Source: Terriglobia bacterium
Lineage (GTDB): Bacteria > Acidobacteriota > Terriglobia > Versatilivoradales > Versatilivoraceae
NCBI GenBank assembly: GCA_951813285.1
Contig: OX638355.1
Span: 2,685,136 to 2,749,135, forward strand
DNA: 64,000 nt
Reading direction: 5' to 3'
The position numbers were made by a program, and so were the translations under genes. Shown piece after piece: positions 9,588 to 18,472 of this stretch. The notes beneath the pieces were generated by a model, which was given only the letters and a program-made list of their open reading frames with translations, was not told the DNA's origin and did not search any database. Each line of letters starts with the position of its first letter. The stretch's first letter is position 1.

Positions 9588-12500
9588 ATGTCCAACAGGC
9601 GTTGGATCATCGTCGGCGTCGTGATCTGCCTGACCGCCATGGGGGTTCCCATGGTCGGGCAGCAGCAGGTCGGGAGACTCCGCGTCATCCTCACCGACCC
9701 CAGCGGCGGCCTCATCCCCGGAGCCGCAGTCGAGTTCAGAGGTTCGGCATTGATCCGGCCGGTCTTCAGCGTTTCCAATAGTCAGGGCCTGATCATCAAC
9801 AACAGTCTTCCCCCCGGGACCTACACCATCGTCGCCCGTTGCCCGGGATTCCAGACCGCGGTGAAGGAAGAGGTCGTCGTCCAGGTCGGTCGCAGTTTCT
9901 CCGTTGAGATGGCCCTTGAGGTCGGCCGCGTTGAGAGCACCATCGTCGTGGAGGCGGGCGGGGCCGCAATCGATACTTTCAAGAGCGAGGCAGCCTCGGT
10001 ATATACGGGTGAGGGGCTGACCAACGCCGCTGGCGGGCGGGACTTCACCGACTACGCCCGCTTCGCCCCAAGCGTCAATATCGAAGCCCTGTCGGGAAAC
10101 GTGACCTATAGAGGACAGGGTGTCCATGGAATCTCGGTCGACGGTTCCTCTGGAGCCGAGAACGTCTTTTACGTGGACGGTGTCGATACCACCAGCATGT
10201 ACAACGGGCTGAACAACCAGAAGCTTCGTGTCGAAACCGTGGAGGAGTTCCAGTTGAAGACCGCCGGATACGAAGCGGAATTCGGCGGCGCCATGGGGGG
10301 CGTACTCAGTGCTCGAACCCGGAGCGGTTCCAATGAATTTCACGGCAGCCTCCTCTGGTACGGCAGCGGAAGCGCGCTGACAGGCAGTCCGAGGAAGCGC
10401 CTGAGGCTCGATCCCACTCAGTCGGTGGACGTGGCCGAATATGTCTTCGATCCGGAAGACGGCGACCTGACCCACGAATTCGGCTTCACTCTGGGCGGTC
10501 CTCTTTGGCGGGACCGGGCCTGGTTCTTCGGAGGATTCCTGTGGGAACTCCAGAATCGGACGCGCTCGGTCACCTTTACCTCGGGAGAAGCCGGGCAATT
10601 TCAGCGCAACGAGAGGTTTCGCAGCATTCCGGTCAAGATCGATTTCCAACCCGTCGAGAAAGTCAGGTTGATGGCATCGGCGGTGACCGACCGGTTGCAC
10701 TGGAAGGGCGGGCTGCCCCATCTCGACGGGACTTCGAACCCGGCTTTCGAATGGGCCCAAGAGGGCTTCGAATACCCCGGCTACACTCTCACGGGAGCCG
10801 CCATGATTACCTTCAGCCCGTTCCTGGCGGTGGACCTCCGGTGGGGATTGAATGCTATCCAGACCGAACAATTGCTCGGCCCGGATCAGGTGCGTCACCG
10901 GTTTCCCGAGTCGCCGGGACTGATCGGATACTCGCCGGATGACGCCTTGTACCGCCCCCGTGGTTTTTCCACCATCGGACATGGTGCAAGCTTCAACACG
11001 TCTCAGGATTTTCAGAAGAAGAGCACCCTGTCTCTGAGCGGGAGCTATGTGACCCGGGCGGCCGGCCAACACAACCTGCGGTTTGGCTGGCAGTTCAACG
11101 GGCTCGCACACGATATCAACGATGCCTACAAGTTCGACTATGTCCTCCACAACTACACCCGACCCTACAACATGGTGGACGGGACTGTTCGTACCAGCAC
11201 CTGCACCGGCCCTAACGGCGATGTCTACGATCCCTGCGGCTACTACGAAGTCCGGACACCTTTCGGCGTGGCGGCCAACGCCGGCACGAACCGGCATGCC
11301 CTTTTCGTTCAGGACGCCTGGACCATCGGCGGTGCACTCACCCTGAATCTCGGGCTGCGCTTCGAGCGCGAGGAGATTCCGTCCTTCAGCGATCTTCCGG
11401 AATTCTCCGGAGCCGTCTTCAAGTGGAACTTCGCCGACAAGATCGCGCCTCGGGCCGGCCTGGCCTATGACCTCCTGGGCAACACCAAACTGAAGCTCTT
11501 CGGCAGTTGGGGATGGTTTTACGATGCAATGAAACTTGAGATGGCCCAGGGGTCGTTCGGCGGGTTCAAATGGTTGAGCCACTACTACCTGATGGACGAC
11601 AGCACGCTCGATTGGACCCGCATCGGCGGGCTGTCGGGTCAAGGAAATTATCCGGGAACCTACGTCGAGACGAGGAACTGGCGTATCCCCTCGTTCGAGG
11701 ACCTGGACCCCGATCTCAAGCCCATGCGAATGACGGGGACCGTGGCCGGATTCGAGTACGAAGCCGCCCCGGACCATGTGGTTTCGTTCCGTTACACGCG
11801 CAAGAACCTTGACCAGGCGATCGAGGATGTCGGCCGCCAGACCCCGGCCGGCGAAGCCTACTACATCACCAACCCGGGACGGGGCCTCTCGGTCGACCGG
11901 TTTGTTGAAGTCGGCCTTCCGGCCACACCCAGACCCAAGAGGACTTACAACGCCTTCGAATTCCGCTTGCGAAAGGCATTCCGCCACAATTGGCTTGCGG
12001 ACGTCGCCTACGTGAACTCCAGGCTTCACGGCCTCTATTCGGGCCTGGGAAGCTCGGACGAGAACGGACGCCTCAGTCCCAACGTCAATCGCGATTTCGA
12101 TCTCTGGTTTCTCAACTACGACTCCATGGGCAACCTGATCGACGGACCGTTGGGCACCGACAGAACCCATCAGCTCAAGGCCCATTGGACCTATATCACG
12201 CCGTGGGACATGGAGATCGGAGGATTCTTCCGAGCCATGAGCGGAGCGCCGATCAGCCGGACAGTCGAGCTGGAACACGTGGACGTCATGGTGAACAACC
12301 GAGGCAGCGACGGCAGAAATCCAGCCTGGACTCAGACGGATCTCTCCCTGGTCCAGCGTTTCCACCCCTTTTCGGATGAAACCCGCTCGCTCGAGATCAA
12401 CCTCAACGTCATCAACCTCTTCAATCGGGAGATGCCTTTAAGGACCTTTCGGAGCCTCTACCGCCAGTCCCTTCCCCTGTGGCAACCGGGCGATCCCGTT

Positions 12501-12635
12501 TCGCAAGTCCTGGACGGCTACGACTACCAGGCGATCGCGGCTTCGCAGGGCGCGACCCGGGACCCACGCTTCCTGCAGCATGACCGATTCCTGGATCCGG
12601 TCTCGGCACGCTTCGGGATCCGCTTCGTCTTTTGA
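9588..12635 (+). CDS. TonB-dependent receptor with carboxypeptidase-regulatory-like domain
   Basis: Outer-membrane importer of 1,015 residues, of the large class common in Acidobacteriota. A signal peptide (about residues 1-25, ending MVGQQ) is followed by a carboxypeptidase regulatory-like Ig domain (VGRLRVILTDPSGGLIPGAAVEFRG, to about residue 110). A plug domain comes next (FYVDGVDTTSMYNGLNNQKLRVETVEEFQLKT region, about 190-240), then a long beta-barrel rich in alternating aromatic strands. The protein ends FGIRFVF, with the terminal aromatic residue used by the Bam machinery. The start at 9588 is chosen because GCGGAG precedes it and the signal peptide begins there. The frame is open 33 codons further back, overlapping ltaE. 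The ligand is unknown, and these receptors often take up oligosaccharides or peptides. Confidence 0.9.
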   Translation: MSNRRWIIVGVVICLTAMGVPMVGQQQVGRLRVILTDPSGGLIPGAAVEFRGSALIRPVFSVSNSQGLIINNSLPPGTYTIVARCPGFQTAVKEEVVVQVGRSFSVEMALEVGRVESTIVVEAGGAAIDTFKSEAASVYTGEGLTNAAGGRDFTDYARFAPSVNIEALSGNVTYRGQGVHGISVDGSSGAENVFYVDGVDTTSMYNGLNNQKLRVETVEEFQLKTAGYEAEFGGAMGGVLSARTRSGSNEFHGSLLWYGSGSALTGSPRKRLRLDPTQSVDVAEYVFDPEDGDLTHEFGFTLGGPLWRDRAWFFGGFLWELQNRTRSVTFTSGEAGQFQRNERFRSIPVKIDFQPVEKVRLMASAVTDRLHWKGGLPHLDGTSNPAFEWAQEGFEYPGYTLTGAAMITFSPFLAVDLRWGLNAIQTEQLLGPDQVRHRFPESPGLIGYSPDDALYRPRGFSTIGHGASFNTSQDFQKKSTLSLSGSYVTRAAGQHNLRFGWQFNGLAHDINDAYKFDYVLHNYTRPYNMVDGTVRTSTCTGPNGDVYDPCGYYEVRTPFGVAANAGTNRHALFVQDAWTIGGALTLNLGLRFEREEIPSFSDLPEFSGAVFKWNFADKIAPRAGLAYDLLGNTKLKLFGSWGWFYDAMKLEMAQGSFGGFKWLSHYYLMDDSTLDWTRIGGLSGQGNYPGTYVETRNWRIPSFEDLDPDLKPMRMTGTVAGFEYEAAPDHVVSFRYTRKNLDQAIEDVGRQTPAGEAYYITNPGRGLSVDRFVEVGLPATPRPKRTYNAFEFRLRKAFRHNWLADVAYVNSRLHGLYSGLGSSDENGRLSPNVNRDFDLWFLNYDSMGNLIDGPLGTDRTHQLKAHWTYITPWDMEIGGFFRAMSGAPISRTVELEHVDVMVNNRGSDGRNPAWTQTDLSLVQRFHPFSDETRSLEINLNVINLFNREMPLRTFRSLYRQSLPLWQPGDPVSQVLDGYDYQAIAASQGATRDPRFLQHDRFLDPVSARFGIRFVF

Positions 12636-12690
12636 CGCGGTTCACGACGTTTCTACTGGTAAGTTCACCCCCCGCCCCCCTCGACAGGGC

Positions 12691-12712
12691 GCGTCATAGG
12701 AGGGTGAAACAA
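12691..12712 (+). repeat. copy of GTGAAACAA-type intergenic motif
   Basis: The string cataggagggtgaaacaa occurs here, in a shorter form at 15473-15499, with changes at 16526-16556, and more distantly at 15983-16010. All are intergenic. Its role is unknown. Confidence 0.4.
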
Positions 12713-12777
12713 GGGAAGTTCATGGCCTATCGGGAACAAGGACCCTGTCCCGTGAATCCGGATTCCCCGACTATTGA

Positions 12778-12982
12778 ACATGGATAGACAGGATGCACAG
12801 GATTATAAGGACGAGACACTGCCGCACGGGAAGCGGACTCGCTCAATGACCGGGTGCGTCTGCGAGGGGTTCCAGGAGCTTAGGAGGGGGTTTTGTCATC
12901 CTGGTTGAAGCCTGGGCGATGGTTGAGCTCAAGACGGTGGAAACTCTCGCCAAATAATCCTGTGCATCCTGTGCATCCATGT
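12778..12982 (+). repeat. MITE-like element with 29-bp inverted ends
   Basis: The arms 12778-12806 and 12954-12982 are inverted copies matching at 27 of 29 positions, again built from tgcacagga units. The internal 147 bp shares AGGACGAGA, GAAGCGGA and GGGTGCG words with the element at 2324-2483. It sits in the 433-bp gap between the TonB receptor and a convergent hypothetical gene, and no coding sequence is seen there. No transposase lies beside it, so any movement would depend on an enzyme encoded elsewhere. Confidence 0.6.
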
Positions 12983-13068
12983 AAATAAACCAACTACCCA
13001 TGCTTGACTTTGAGCCGGTTGCCCGCCACCCGGCTCAAGATGTTGTTTCAAATTTCGTCATTCGGGAC

Positions 13069-13662
13069 TCATTCCGGTTCGAAGGGGCGATATTTCCTGA
13101 AGAAGCTGACCCAACGCAGCGAGGTCTTGTCGGAGGTTTGGAAATTGGGGGTCCCGCCGGCGTTCAGCACGCCGGTGCTCAGCCCGCCATCGCCCATGGC
13201 GTCTGTCTTGACGATGACATGCAATTCGGCGGGCAGCCAGACCAGCTTGTCCACCAGCATCACTTCCTTGTAGCGGAGCACCAGTTCCTCGTCGGTGATC
13301 GGGGCTTTCCGGGGCATGTCGGTGGATTTGGACTCCAGCCGGACCACCAGCTGGTTGTCGAGATCCACCCAGAAACGCCCGCGATAGCCAAAGGGAACCA
13401 TGCCCTCGTCCTTGACTTGAAGGGGGCGCTGGGAGGTTTCACGGGGTACCTGAAAGGACACTTTGGCCGTGTTTCGTCCATGCTTTTTCTCCGGGCCCTC
13501 GGGTTCGGTGGGGATGATGCCGGGAGCTACGGTTGGCTGAACGGTCGTCTTGCGCTTCCCTCCCAACTCTTTCACGACACTCACAATGGCCGCGTCGGCT
13601 TCCAGGGGTTCCAACTGCTCTAGGGCCAACTTCGGCCTCCAGCCGTCGGGCAGCCTCACCAT
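13069..13662 (-). CDS. hypothetical protein, possibly 5'-truncated
   Basis: A 197-residue protein of unknown function. The C-terminal half alternates beta-strand-like segments (FWVDLDNQLVVRLESKS, ELVLRYKEVMLVDKLVWLPAELHVIV) and ends SFFRKYRPFEPE. I associate that layout with exported beta-rich proteins of uncertain function in Acidobacteriota, but cannot name a family. There is no signal peptide, and the N-terminus (MVRLPDGWRPKLALEQLEP) looks like the middle of a longer protein, so a lost 5' end is possible. The minus frame is preferred over the open plus frame 13000-13623 because the latter is rich in His and Gly, as expected for an antisense shadow. Confidence 0.6.
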   Translation of the reverse strand: MVRLPDGWRPKLALEQLEPLEADAAIVSVVKELGGKRKTTVQPTVAPGIIPTEPEGPEKKHGRNTAKVSFQVPRETSQRPLQVKDEGMVPFGYRGRFWVDLDNQLVVRLESKSTDMPRKAPITDEELVLRYKEVMLVDKLVWLPAELHVIVKTDAMGDGGLSTGVLNAGGTPNFQTSDKTSLRWVSFFRKYRPFEPE

Positions 13663-13900
13663 AGGACGAGCCTTTGTTTCACGGGCCCGTTGCCTGGCCT
13701 CGGTTCATCGCCTATAATCGGGAGCTTCTGCGGACGGCTGCCGGTTGGGGTCCGATCCGTCGACCCTCCCTCGTTCCAACCTCCCTCACAGTTCAAGCCG
13801 GGCTGCACTCTTCCCGCGCAAGCATCGCCAATGCGTCGGATTGCGCAGGTGCGTCCCGGCACCGGCCACCCACTGTCGCCGGCGAATGCTGGAGGTGAGG

Positions 13901-15457
13901 ATGCTGTTCAAAACGCTGAGTGCAGCCGTTTTCGGGATCGATGCCTACGTGGTCGAGGTGGAGGTGGATGTTTCCCCCGGAAAGGCCAACTTCCTGACGG
14001 TAGGACTGCCGGATGCCGCCGTCAAGGAGAGCAAGGAGCGGATCCGTTCGGCCGTCAAGAACTGCGGACTGGACTATCCCTTTCGGAACATTACCGTGAA
14101 CCTGGCGCCGGCCGACGTCAGGAAGGAGGGATCGGCTTTCGACCTTCCCATGGCCCTGGGCATCCTGGGAACGGTGGGAACTCTGCAGAGTCAGGATCTC
14201 GGCGACTGGCTCTTTCTGGGGGAGCTCTCCCTGGACGGAGGATTGCGTCCGGTTCGAGGAGCTCTTCCCATTGCCGTGGCCGCCCGGCAGAAGGGGATTG
14301 GCCACCTGGTCCTGCCGGCGGAAAATGCCCGTGAAGCCGCGGTTGTGGGCGGCCTCTCGGTCTACGGTCTGAAAAACCTGACGGAGGTGGTGGACCTGGT
14401 CAACGGCACCCGGGAGGTTCAACCCAATAAGGTGGATCCCCAGCAACTGTTGGCGGCGGCGCCCCGATCCCCGCTGGACTATCGCGACGTGAAGGGGCAA
14501 CTCACCGCCAAGCGGGCCCTGGAGGTGGCGACCGCCGGCGGGCACAATCTCATCATGATCGGTCCTCCCGGTTCCGGAAAGACCATGCTGGCCAAGCGCA
14601 TCCCCACCATCCTTCCGCCGCTGAGCTTTGAAGAGGCCATCGAAACCACCAAGATTCACTCTGTCGGCGGTGTCCTCACAAGTGGTGCCGGGCTGATCAA
14701 CCAGCGCCCCTTTCGGGCTCCTCACCACACCATCTCCGACGCCGGGTTGATTGGTGGGGGAGCGCTGCCGAAACCGGGAGAGGTCAGCCTGGCCCACAAC
14801 GGCGTCCTGTTTCTGGACGAGCTTCCCGAGTTTGCCCGCAACGTCCTGGAAGTGATGCGCCAGCCGCTGGAGGATGGAGAAGTGACTATCGCCCGGGCGG
14901 CCGTTTCGCTGACTTTCCCCTCCCGCTTCACCCTGGTGGGGGCCATGAACCCCTGCCCCTGCGGCTTCTACAACGATCCCGGCCGGGCCTGCGCCTGCAC
15001 CCCGAGTCTGATTCAGCGCTATGTGGCCCGGATTTCAGGGCCGTTGCTCGACCGCATCGACATCCACATCGATGTTCCGCCGGTTGCCTATGCCGAGCTG
15101 TCGGCCAAGGCGATGGGGGAGCCCTCGCGCGACATCCGGGAACGAGTCACCCGGACCCGGGAAATTCAACAGCGGCGTTTCGCCGGCGCCAGGATCTACT
15201 CCAACTCCCAGATGACACCGCGCCTGATTCGTCGTTTCTGCGATATTGGAGCAGAGGGGCAGCGACATCTGGAACGAGCCATGACCCGAATGGGCTTCAG
15301 CGCCCGCGCCTACGATCGGATCCTCAAGGTAGCCCGCACCGTTGCCGATCTGGATCAGGCTGAGGTCGTTCAGCCCCACCATATCTCGGAGGCCATTCAG
15401 TATCGCAGTCTGGATCGGGACTACTGGACGCGGGCCGCGCCGGCTGAGCAGGTTTAG
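13901..15457 (+). CDS. comM: YifB/ComM family Mg chelatase-like AAA ATPase
   Basis: Hexameric helicase of the ComM family, which extends branch migration during natural transformation in species where it has been tested. The 518 residues match the family (about 506). An N-terminal Lon-protease-like fold ([22 protein letters not shown]) is followed by the AAA core with Walker A GPPGSGKT at residues 221-228, FLDELPEF as Walker B region, the CPCGFYNDP cysteine cluster, and the C-terminal Mg-chelatase domain. The ATG at 13901 is chosen because ctggaggtgagg lies directly upstream and the conserved [12 protein letters not shown] begins there. The longer frame from 13745 has no matching site. Confidence 0.93.
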   Translation: MLFKTLSAAVFGIDAYVVEVEVDVSPGKANFLTVGLPDAAVKESKERIRSAVKNCGLDYPFRNITVNLAPADVRKEGSAFDLPMALGILGTVGTLQSQDLGDWLFLGELSLDGGLRPVRGALPIAVAARQKGIGHLVLPAENAREAAVVGGLSVYGLKNLTEVVDLVNGTREVQPNKVDPQQLLAAAPRSPLDYRDVKGQLTAKRALEVATAGGHNLIMIGPPGSGKTMLAKRIPTILPPLSFEEAIETTKIHSVGGVLTSGAGLINQRPFRAPHHTISDAGLIGGGALPKPGEVSLAHNGVLFLDELPEFARNVLEVMRQPLEDGEVTIARAAVSLTFPSRFTLVGAMNPCPCGFYNDPGRACACTPSLIQRYVARISGPLLDRIDIHIDVPPVAYAELSAKAMGEPSRDIRERVTRTREIQQRRFAGARIYSNSQMTPRLIRRFCDIGAEGQRHLERAMTRMGFSARAYDRILKVARTVADLDQAEVVQPHHISEAIQYRSLDRDYWTRAAPAEQV

Positions 15458-15472
15458 CCTTGCCCTCGGGAC

Positions 15473-15543
15473 TGCCGTGCGGATCATAGGAGGGAAAACG
15501 GCAGACTATTTAATAAAGACGAACCACGAATGGACACGAATAG
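15473..15543 (+). repeat. intergenic repeat pair after comM
   Basis: Two repeat words lie in tandem. At 15473-15499 is a copy of the ccgtgcggatcataggaggg motif that recurs at 16526-16556. At 15515-15543 is the arm aaagacgaaccacgaatgg, whose near copy is at 29673-29706. Both lie in the 1.36-kb gene-free stretch 15458-16820. Confidence 0.45.
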
Positions 15544-15626
15544 GGATGGACCCCCTTCAATGACCAACCGCGCCCGAATGTATCTGCGATATCGTGACCT
15601 TGATATCCCGACGTCATGGGAGGGAG

Positions 15627-15924
15627 CCACCCGGGAGCGCGGGCGTCCCGCCCGCAACCTTATTCGTGCAAGCAGCCTGCGATCCAGGGGCATTCCCTCG
15701 AACAGAGCACCAAACCGGCCATTGCAGGGCTCGCTACTATGGTGCCAAGTCCTATGCGGGCGAGACGCCCGCGCTCCCGGGTGGCTCCCGCCCGCAACCT
15801 TATTCGTGCAAGCAGCTTGCGATCCAGGGGCATTCCCTCGAACAGTGCACCAAACCGGCCATTGCAGGGTTCGCTACTATGGTGCCAAGTCCTATGCGGG
15901 CGAGACGCCCGCGCTCCCGGGTGG
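15627..15924 (+). repeat. REP-like palindromic element with a duplicated 138-bp unit
   Basis: A 29-nt arm at 15627-15655 (ccacccgggagcgcgggcg...) is inverted at 15756-15784 with one mismatch and again at 15896-15924. The unit 15647-15784 is repeated almost exactly at 15787-15924 (period 140 bp). Within each arm is the hairpin gcgggcg-aga-cgcccgc, preceded on its 5' side by GGAG. That is the tetranucleotide-plus-hairpin layout of REP sequences handled by RAYT transposases. No RAYT gene is in the window. Three overlapping open frames cross this region, but they only translate the repeat. Confidence 0.7.
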
Positions 15925-16106
15925 GCGTTCTCCCATTCACTCTTGCTCCTCAAGAGAGCGTGTCGGGTTGCCGGGCCGCAGCCCTGCCGTGCAGATCATG
16001 CGAGAGAGCCTCTTGCAATATTGGCAGTGGGGCAGGTCATTTTGCCGGCAATCGCGATGTTCTGCCTATTTCAATAGTCGGGTGCGACCTGGTGGAAAAG
16101 GGAGTT

Positions 16107-16301
16107 CACCACAAAAAGCACAAAAGTCACAAAACGGATTTCGTGATTTCGAGTCTTGACAATCCGAAGTTGATCCCCATGGCGACGGGTTGACCGAATG
16201 TAGGCAGATAGCGCGGAATTTGTGCGACAGGTTCGGGAGTCAACGCCTTGCAGGCTTTCAGTGTTTTGCTCTTCTTGTGTTCTTGTGCCTCTTGTGGCCA
16301 T
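16107..16301 (+). repeat. inverted pair of CACAAAAG-type short-period arms
   Basis: Arm 16107-16135 reads cacaaaaag-cacaaaagt-cacaaaacg, a 9-nt period. The arm 16261-16301 is its imperfect reverse complement (ttgtgttcttgtgcctcttg). Together they bound a roughly 195-bp element with no gene. Confidence 0.5.
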
Positions 16302-16623
16302 CCCCGGCAAAGGTCACGCTGCCGAATTTTGCAAAAGGCTCATCCTTGCGTCGGCTTGTGCTTCACTTGTGCTCACCGGCATTTGCTGCCGCCGCCTACG
16401 CGGCTCGACACCCATAGGCGATGTTTCCCATGGGCTGACGCCCACGGCCAAGTGCTGCCGCGGCTTCGCCGCTCTCGAGGAAGCCGGCTAAAGCAGCATA
16501 TTCTCAGACAAGTGTCGCCCCCGCCCTGACGTGCGGATCATTCGAGGGTGAAACAATCAGAAATCGACAATCCTTTCGTGACCTTGGTATCCCGTCGCGG
16601 TTCACCTCAACGCCTTAGTGGCA

Positions 16624-16653
16624 CTTCGTCGTTCTTCGTGTCTCTTCGTGGAT
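16624..16653 (-). repeat. short-period intergenic repeat arm (CACGAAGAG type)
   Basis: On the minus strand this 30-nt block reads atccacgaagagacacgaag..., the partner of 2195-2224. Between here and 16820 is a C/T-rich tract with actctccactctccactctc repeats. No gene is seen from 15458 to 16820. Confidence 0.5.
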
Positions 16654-16820
16654 TACTCTTTTTTCTTTGTCTTTTTTCGGTTGTTTCAGACAAGCCGAGG
16701 GTTCCGGCAGCAGGCAAGCTTCCCTTTGGTCCGTTCGCACTTCCCGAACTTCCGTGCCCAGATCGATTTGGTGCTCAACCCATCGATATCATTCACTCTC
16801 CACTCTCCACTCTCCACTCT

Positions 16821-18428
16821 TCACTCTGGATAGGTGAGCGCCAGGTGCACCTCCTCCAGCGTCAAGCCGGTTGGGCAGTTGGGGTGGACCCGAACCGCTA
16901 GTTCGTTGGTTCCCCGGCGGACCCGTCCGGCGGGCAGCTTCCAATCCATCCAGGTTGTGCCGCCGGAACCTGGCCGTCGAACACCGTCACCAGCGGCAAG
17001 CCGAACCCCGTTGAGCTCAAAGCTTGCCTGTTCCGGCCGGATCGGCGTCGACCAGGCAATCCGCAATTCCGTCGCCGGATGGCCGCCGGCAGAACTCTCC
17101 TTCAGGTCGTCGCCGACAGGGATAGGGATCCGTTTCTCCTGGGAGCCCGAGGCAGTCGAGAAGGTCACCGGCAGCGGCGCCCGAGGGCAGATGTGGGCAA
17201 TGTAGCCGGCTTCCTGGGTGCGATCGACGGTATAGAGCTTGTCGAGACGCGAGAGCACGGCGGCCTCTCCAGTTTCCTCGGCGATCTGCTGCTGGTGGGG
17301 ATCGTGGACCTCGGGAGTGCGTCTGCCGCCGCGAATGCCTGACATCACGAAGAGATTGAACCAGTAGAGGCCGTCGGCCCCCGCCGACCAGAAGCGCTGG
17401 GCCGCGGCCCGAGCCGCTCGAATATCCTGGAACGCTCGGGTGGAGCCGCTCAGGCAGGGATAAACCGGGATGCCCGCGGCATGGCCCAGTTCGATCCAGG
17501 TCTCGACCGGGGTGGTGAAGGGGACATAGCCGGCCCCGGCAACCAGCAGGTCCACCAGGCCTTCCTCGATCCAGGAAGCGGCGTCCACCCCGTTGTTCAG
17601 CGAGAGTTCGGGCGTGTCGGCCACCCGCATGGCCAGTTGGATGGCCTTGCCCTTCTGCCTCGAGATGTCTCGGAGGCGGCGGCGAACCGTCCGCACGAAG
17701 TCGGTCAGGAGGGGCACGTGCTGGCGTTCGGTTCCCGGTTTGAAGAAGAAGGGATGACGGCACCAGTCCAGCTCCACACCGTCCAGGTCGTAGCGCCGGC
17801 AGGCTTCTTCGATGGCTTGCAGATACCGTTGGCGCACCTCGGGGCGGGCGTAGTCCAGCGCCGACCAGCTGAACCACTCCGAGGAGCGGACCCCGAAGGC
17901 CTGCCGGGTCGGCGTCAGGGGGTGTTCGCCCTCCTTCCGATTCCAGCGCAGGAAGGGCTCAAAGGAGTCTGAATCGGAAAAGCTTGCCAGCAGAAACCGA
18001 GGGTGTCGACGCTTGAAAGGGTTAAGCCGTCCCGCGATGAAGGCGTCGTGGATGTCGTTCATGCGGAAGGAGAAGACGCACTCCAGGCCGTGCTGCCGGG
18101 CAAAATCCACGGTGACCCGGATGGGATCCTTCTCCGGCCCCATGGGATATGAGGTTTCCCAGTGGGGCCTGGTCACGAATCCGCAGTAGTAGAGGCTGTC
18201 GACGTGGGTGCCCGGCAGGGTCTTCATGCGCTGCGCCAGAAACCCCTCGGGGGTGGTGGCCAGGGGGGAGTAACTGTCGTCGCCGTCGTTGTTGTAGATC
18301 AGGCGGAGCCGCTTTCCGCTGCCGCGGGGACCCTGCGCCGGGGCGGCGCGGGATGGGTTCAGGCCCTGGGCGCCTACCAGGCCCAGGGAGGCGGTCGAGG
18401 TTCTGAGAAATTCTCTTCTGGTTTGCAC
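16821..18428 (-). CDS. Tat-exported TIM-barrel (GHL10-like) protein
   Basis: Putative periplasmic glycoside-hydrolase-like protein of 535 residues. The N-terminus carries a Tat signal (TRREFLRTSTASLGLVGA). The middle resembles family-10-like glycosyl hydrolase barrels: DSLYYCGF, a VELDWCRHPFFF strand with acidic residues, DAASWIEEGLVDLLV, and GADGLYWFNLFV. The last 80 residues form a separate beta domain ending LTLEEVHLALTYPE. The start is GTG at 18428, with ggaggagg seven bases upstream. The longer TTG start at 18476 would overlap the symporter's end. It is the last gene of a minus-strand cluster behind a symporter and a Tat oxidoreductase, which suggests uptake and breakdown of an external compound. 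Two distant paralogues lie at 42577 and 44356. Confidence 0.75.
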   Translation of the reverse strand: MQTRREFLRTSTASLGLVGAQGLNPSRAAPAQGPRGSGKRLRLIYNNDGDDSYSPLATTPEGFLAQRMKTLPGTHVDSLYYCGFVTRPHWETSYPMGPEKDPIRVTVDFARQHGLECVFSFRMNDIHDAFIAGRLNPFKRRHPRFLLASFSDSDSFEPFLRWNRKEGEHPLTPTRQAFGVRSSEWFSWSALDYARPEVRQRYLQAIEEACRRYDLDGVELDWCRHPFFFKPGTERQHVPLLTDFVRTVRRRLRDISRQKGKAIQLAMRVADTPELSLNNGVDAASWIEEGLVDLLVAGAGYVPFTTPVETWIELGHAAGIPVYPCLSGSTRAFQDIRAARAAAQRFWSAGADGLYWFNLFVMSGIRGGRRTPEVHDPHQQQIAEETGEAAVLSRLDKLYTVDRTQEAGYIAHICPRAPLPVTFSTASGSQEKRIPIPVGDDLKESSAGGHPATELRIAWSTPIRPEQASFELNGVRLAAGDGVRRPGSGGTTWMDWKLPAGRVRRGTNELAVRVHPNCPTGLTLEEVHLALTYPE

Positions 18429-18472
18429 TGGGTCCTCCTCCAGGCCAAGCTGGGACTGAGTCGCCTGGCTCC

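Noticed and set aside
9495-12365. 956-codon open frame on the minus strand opposite the TonB receptor gene
   Set aside because: It is the antisense shadow of a GC-rich receptor gene. The translation is His/Gly/Val-rich without domain signatures, and no ribosome binding site supports it.
15627-15924. Possible CRISPR array because of repeated units
   Set aside because: There are only two copies of a 138-bp unit with no spacers and no cas genes. The inverted arms fit REP.
15530-16193. Three overlapping plus frames (up to 209 codons) in the REP region
   Set aside because: They only translate the duplicated palindromic unit, giving the same peptide twice (for example AGETPALPG).
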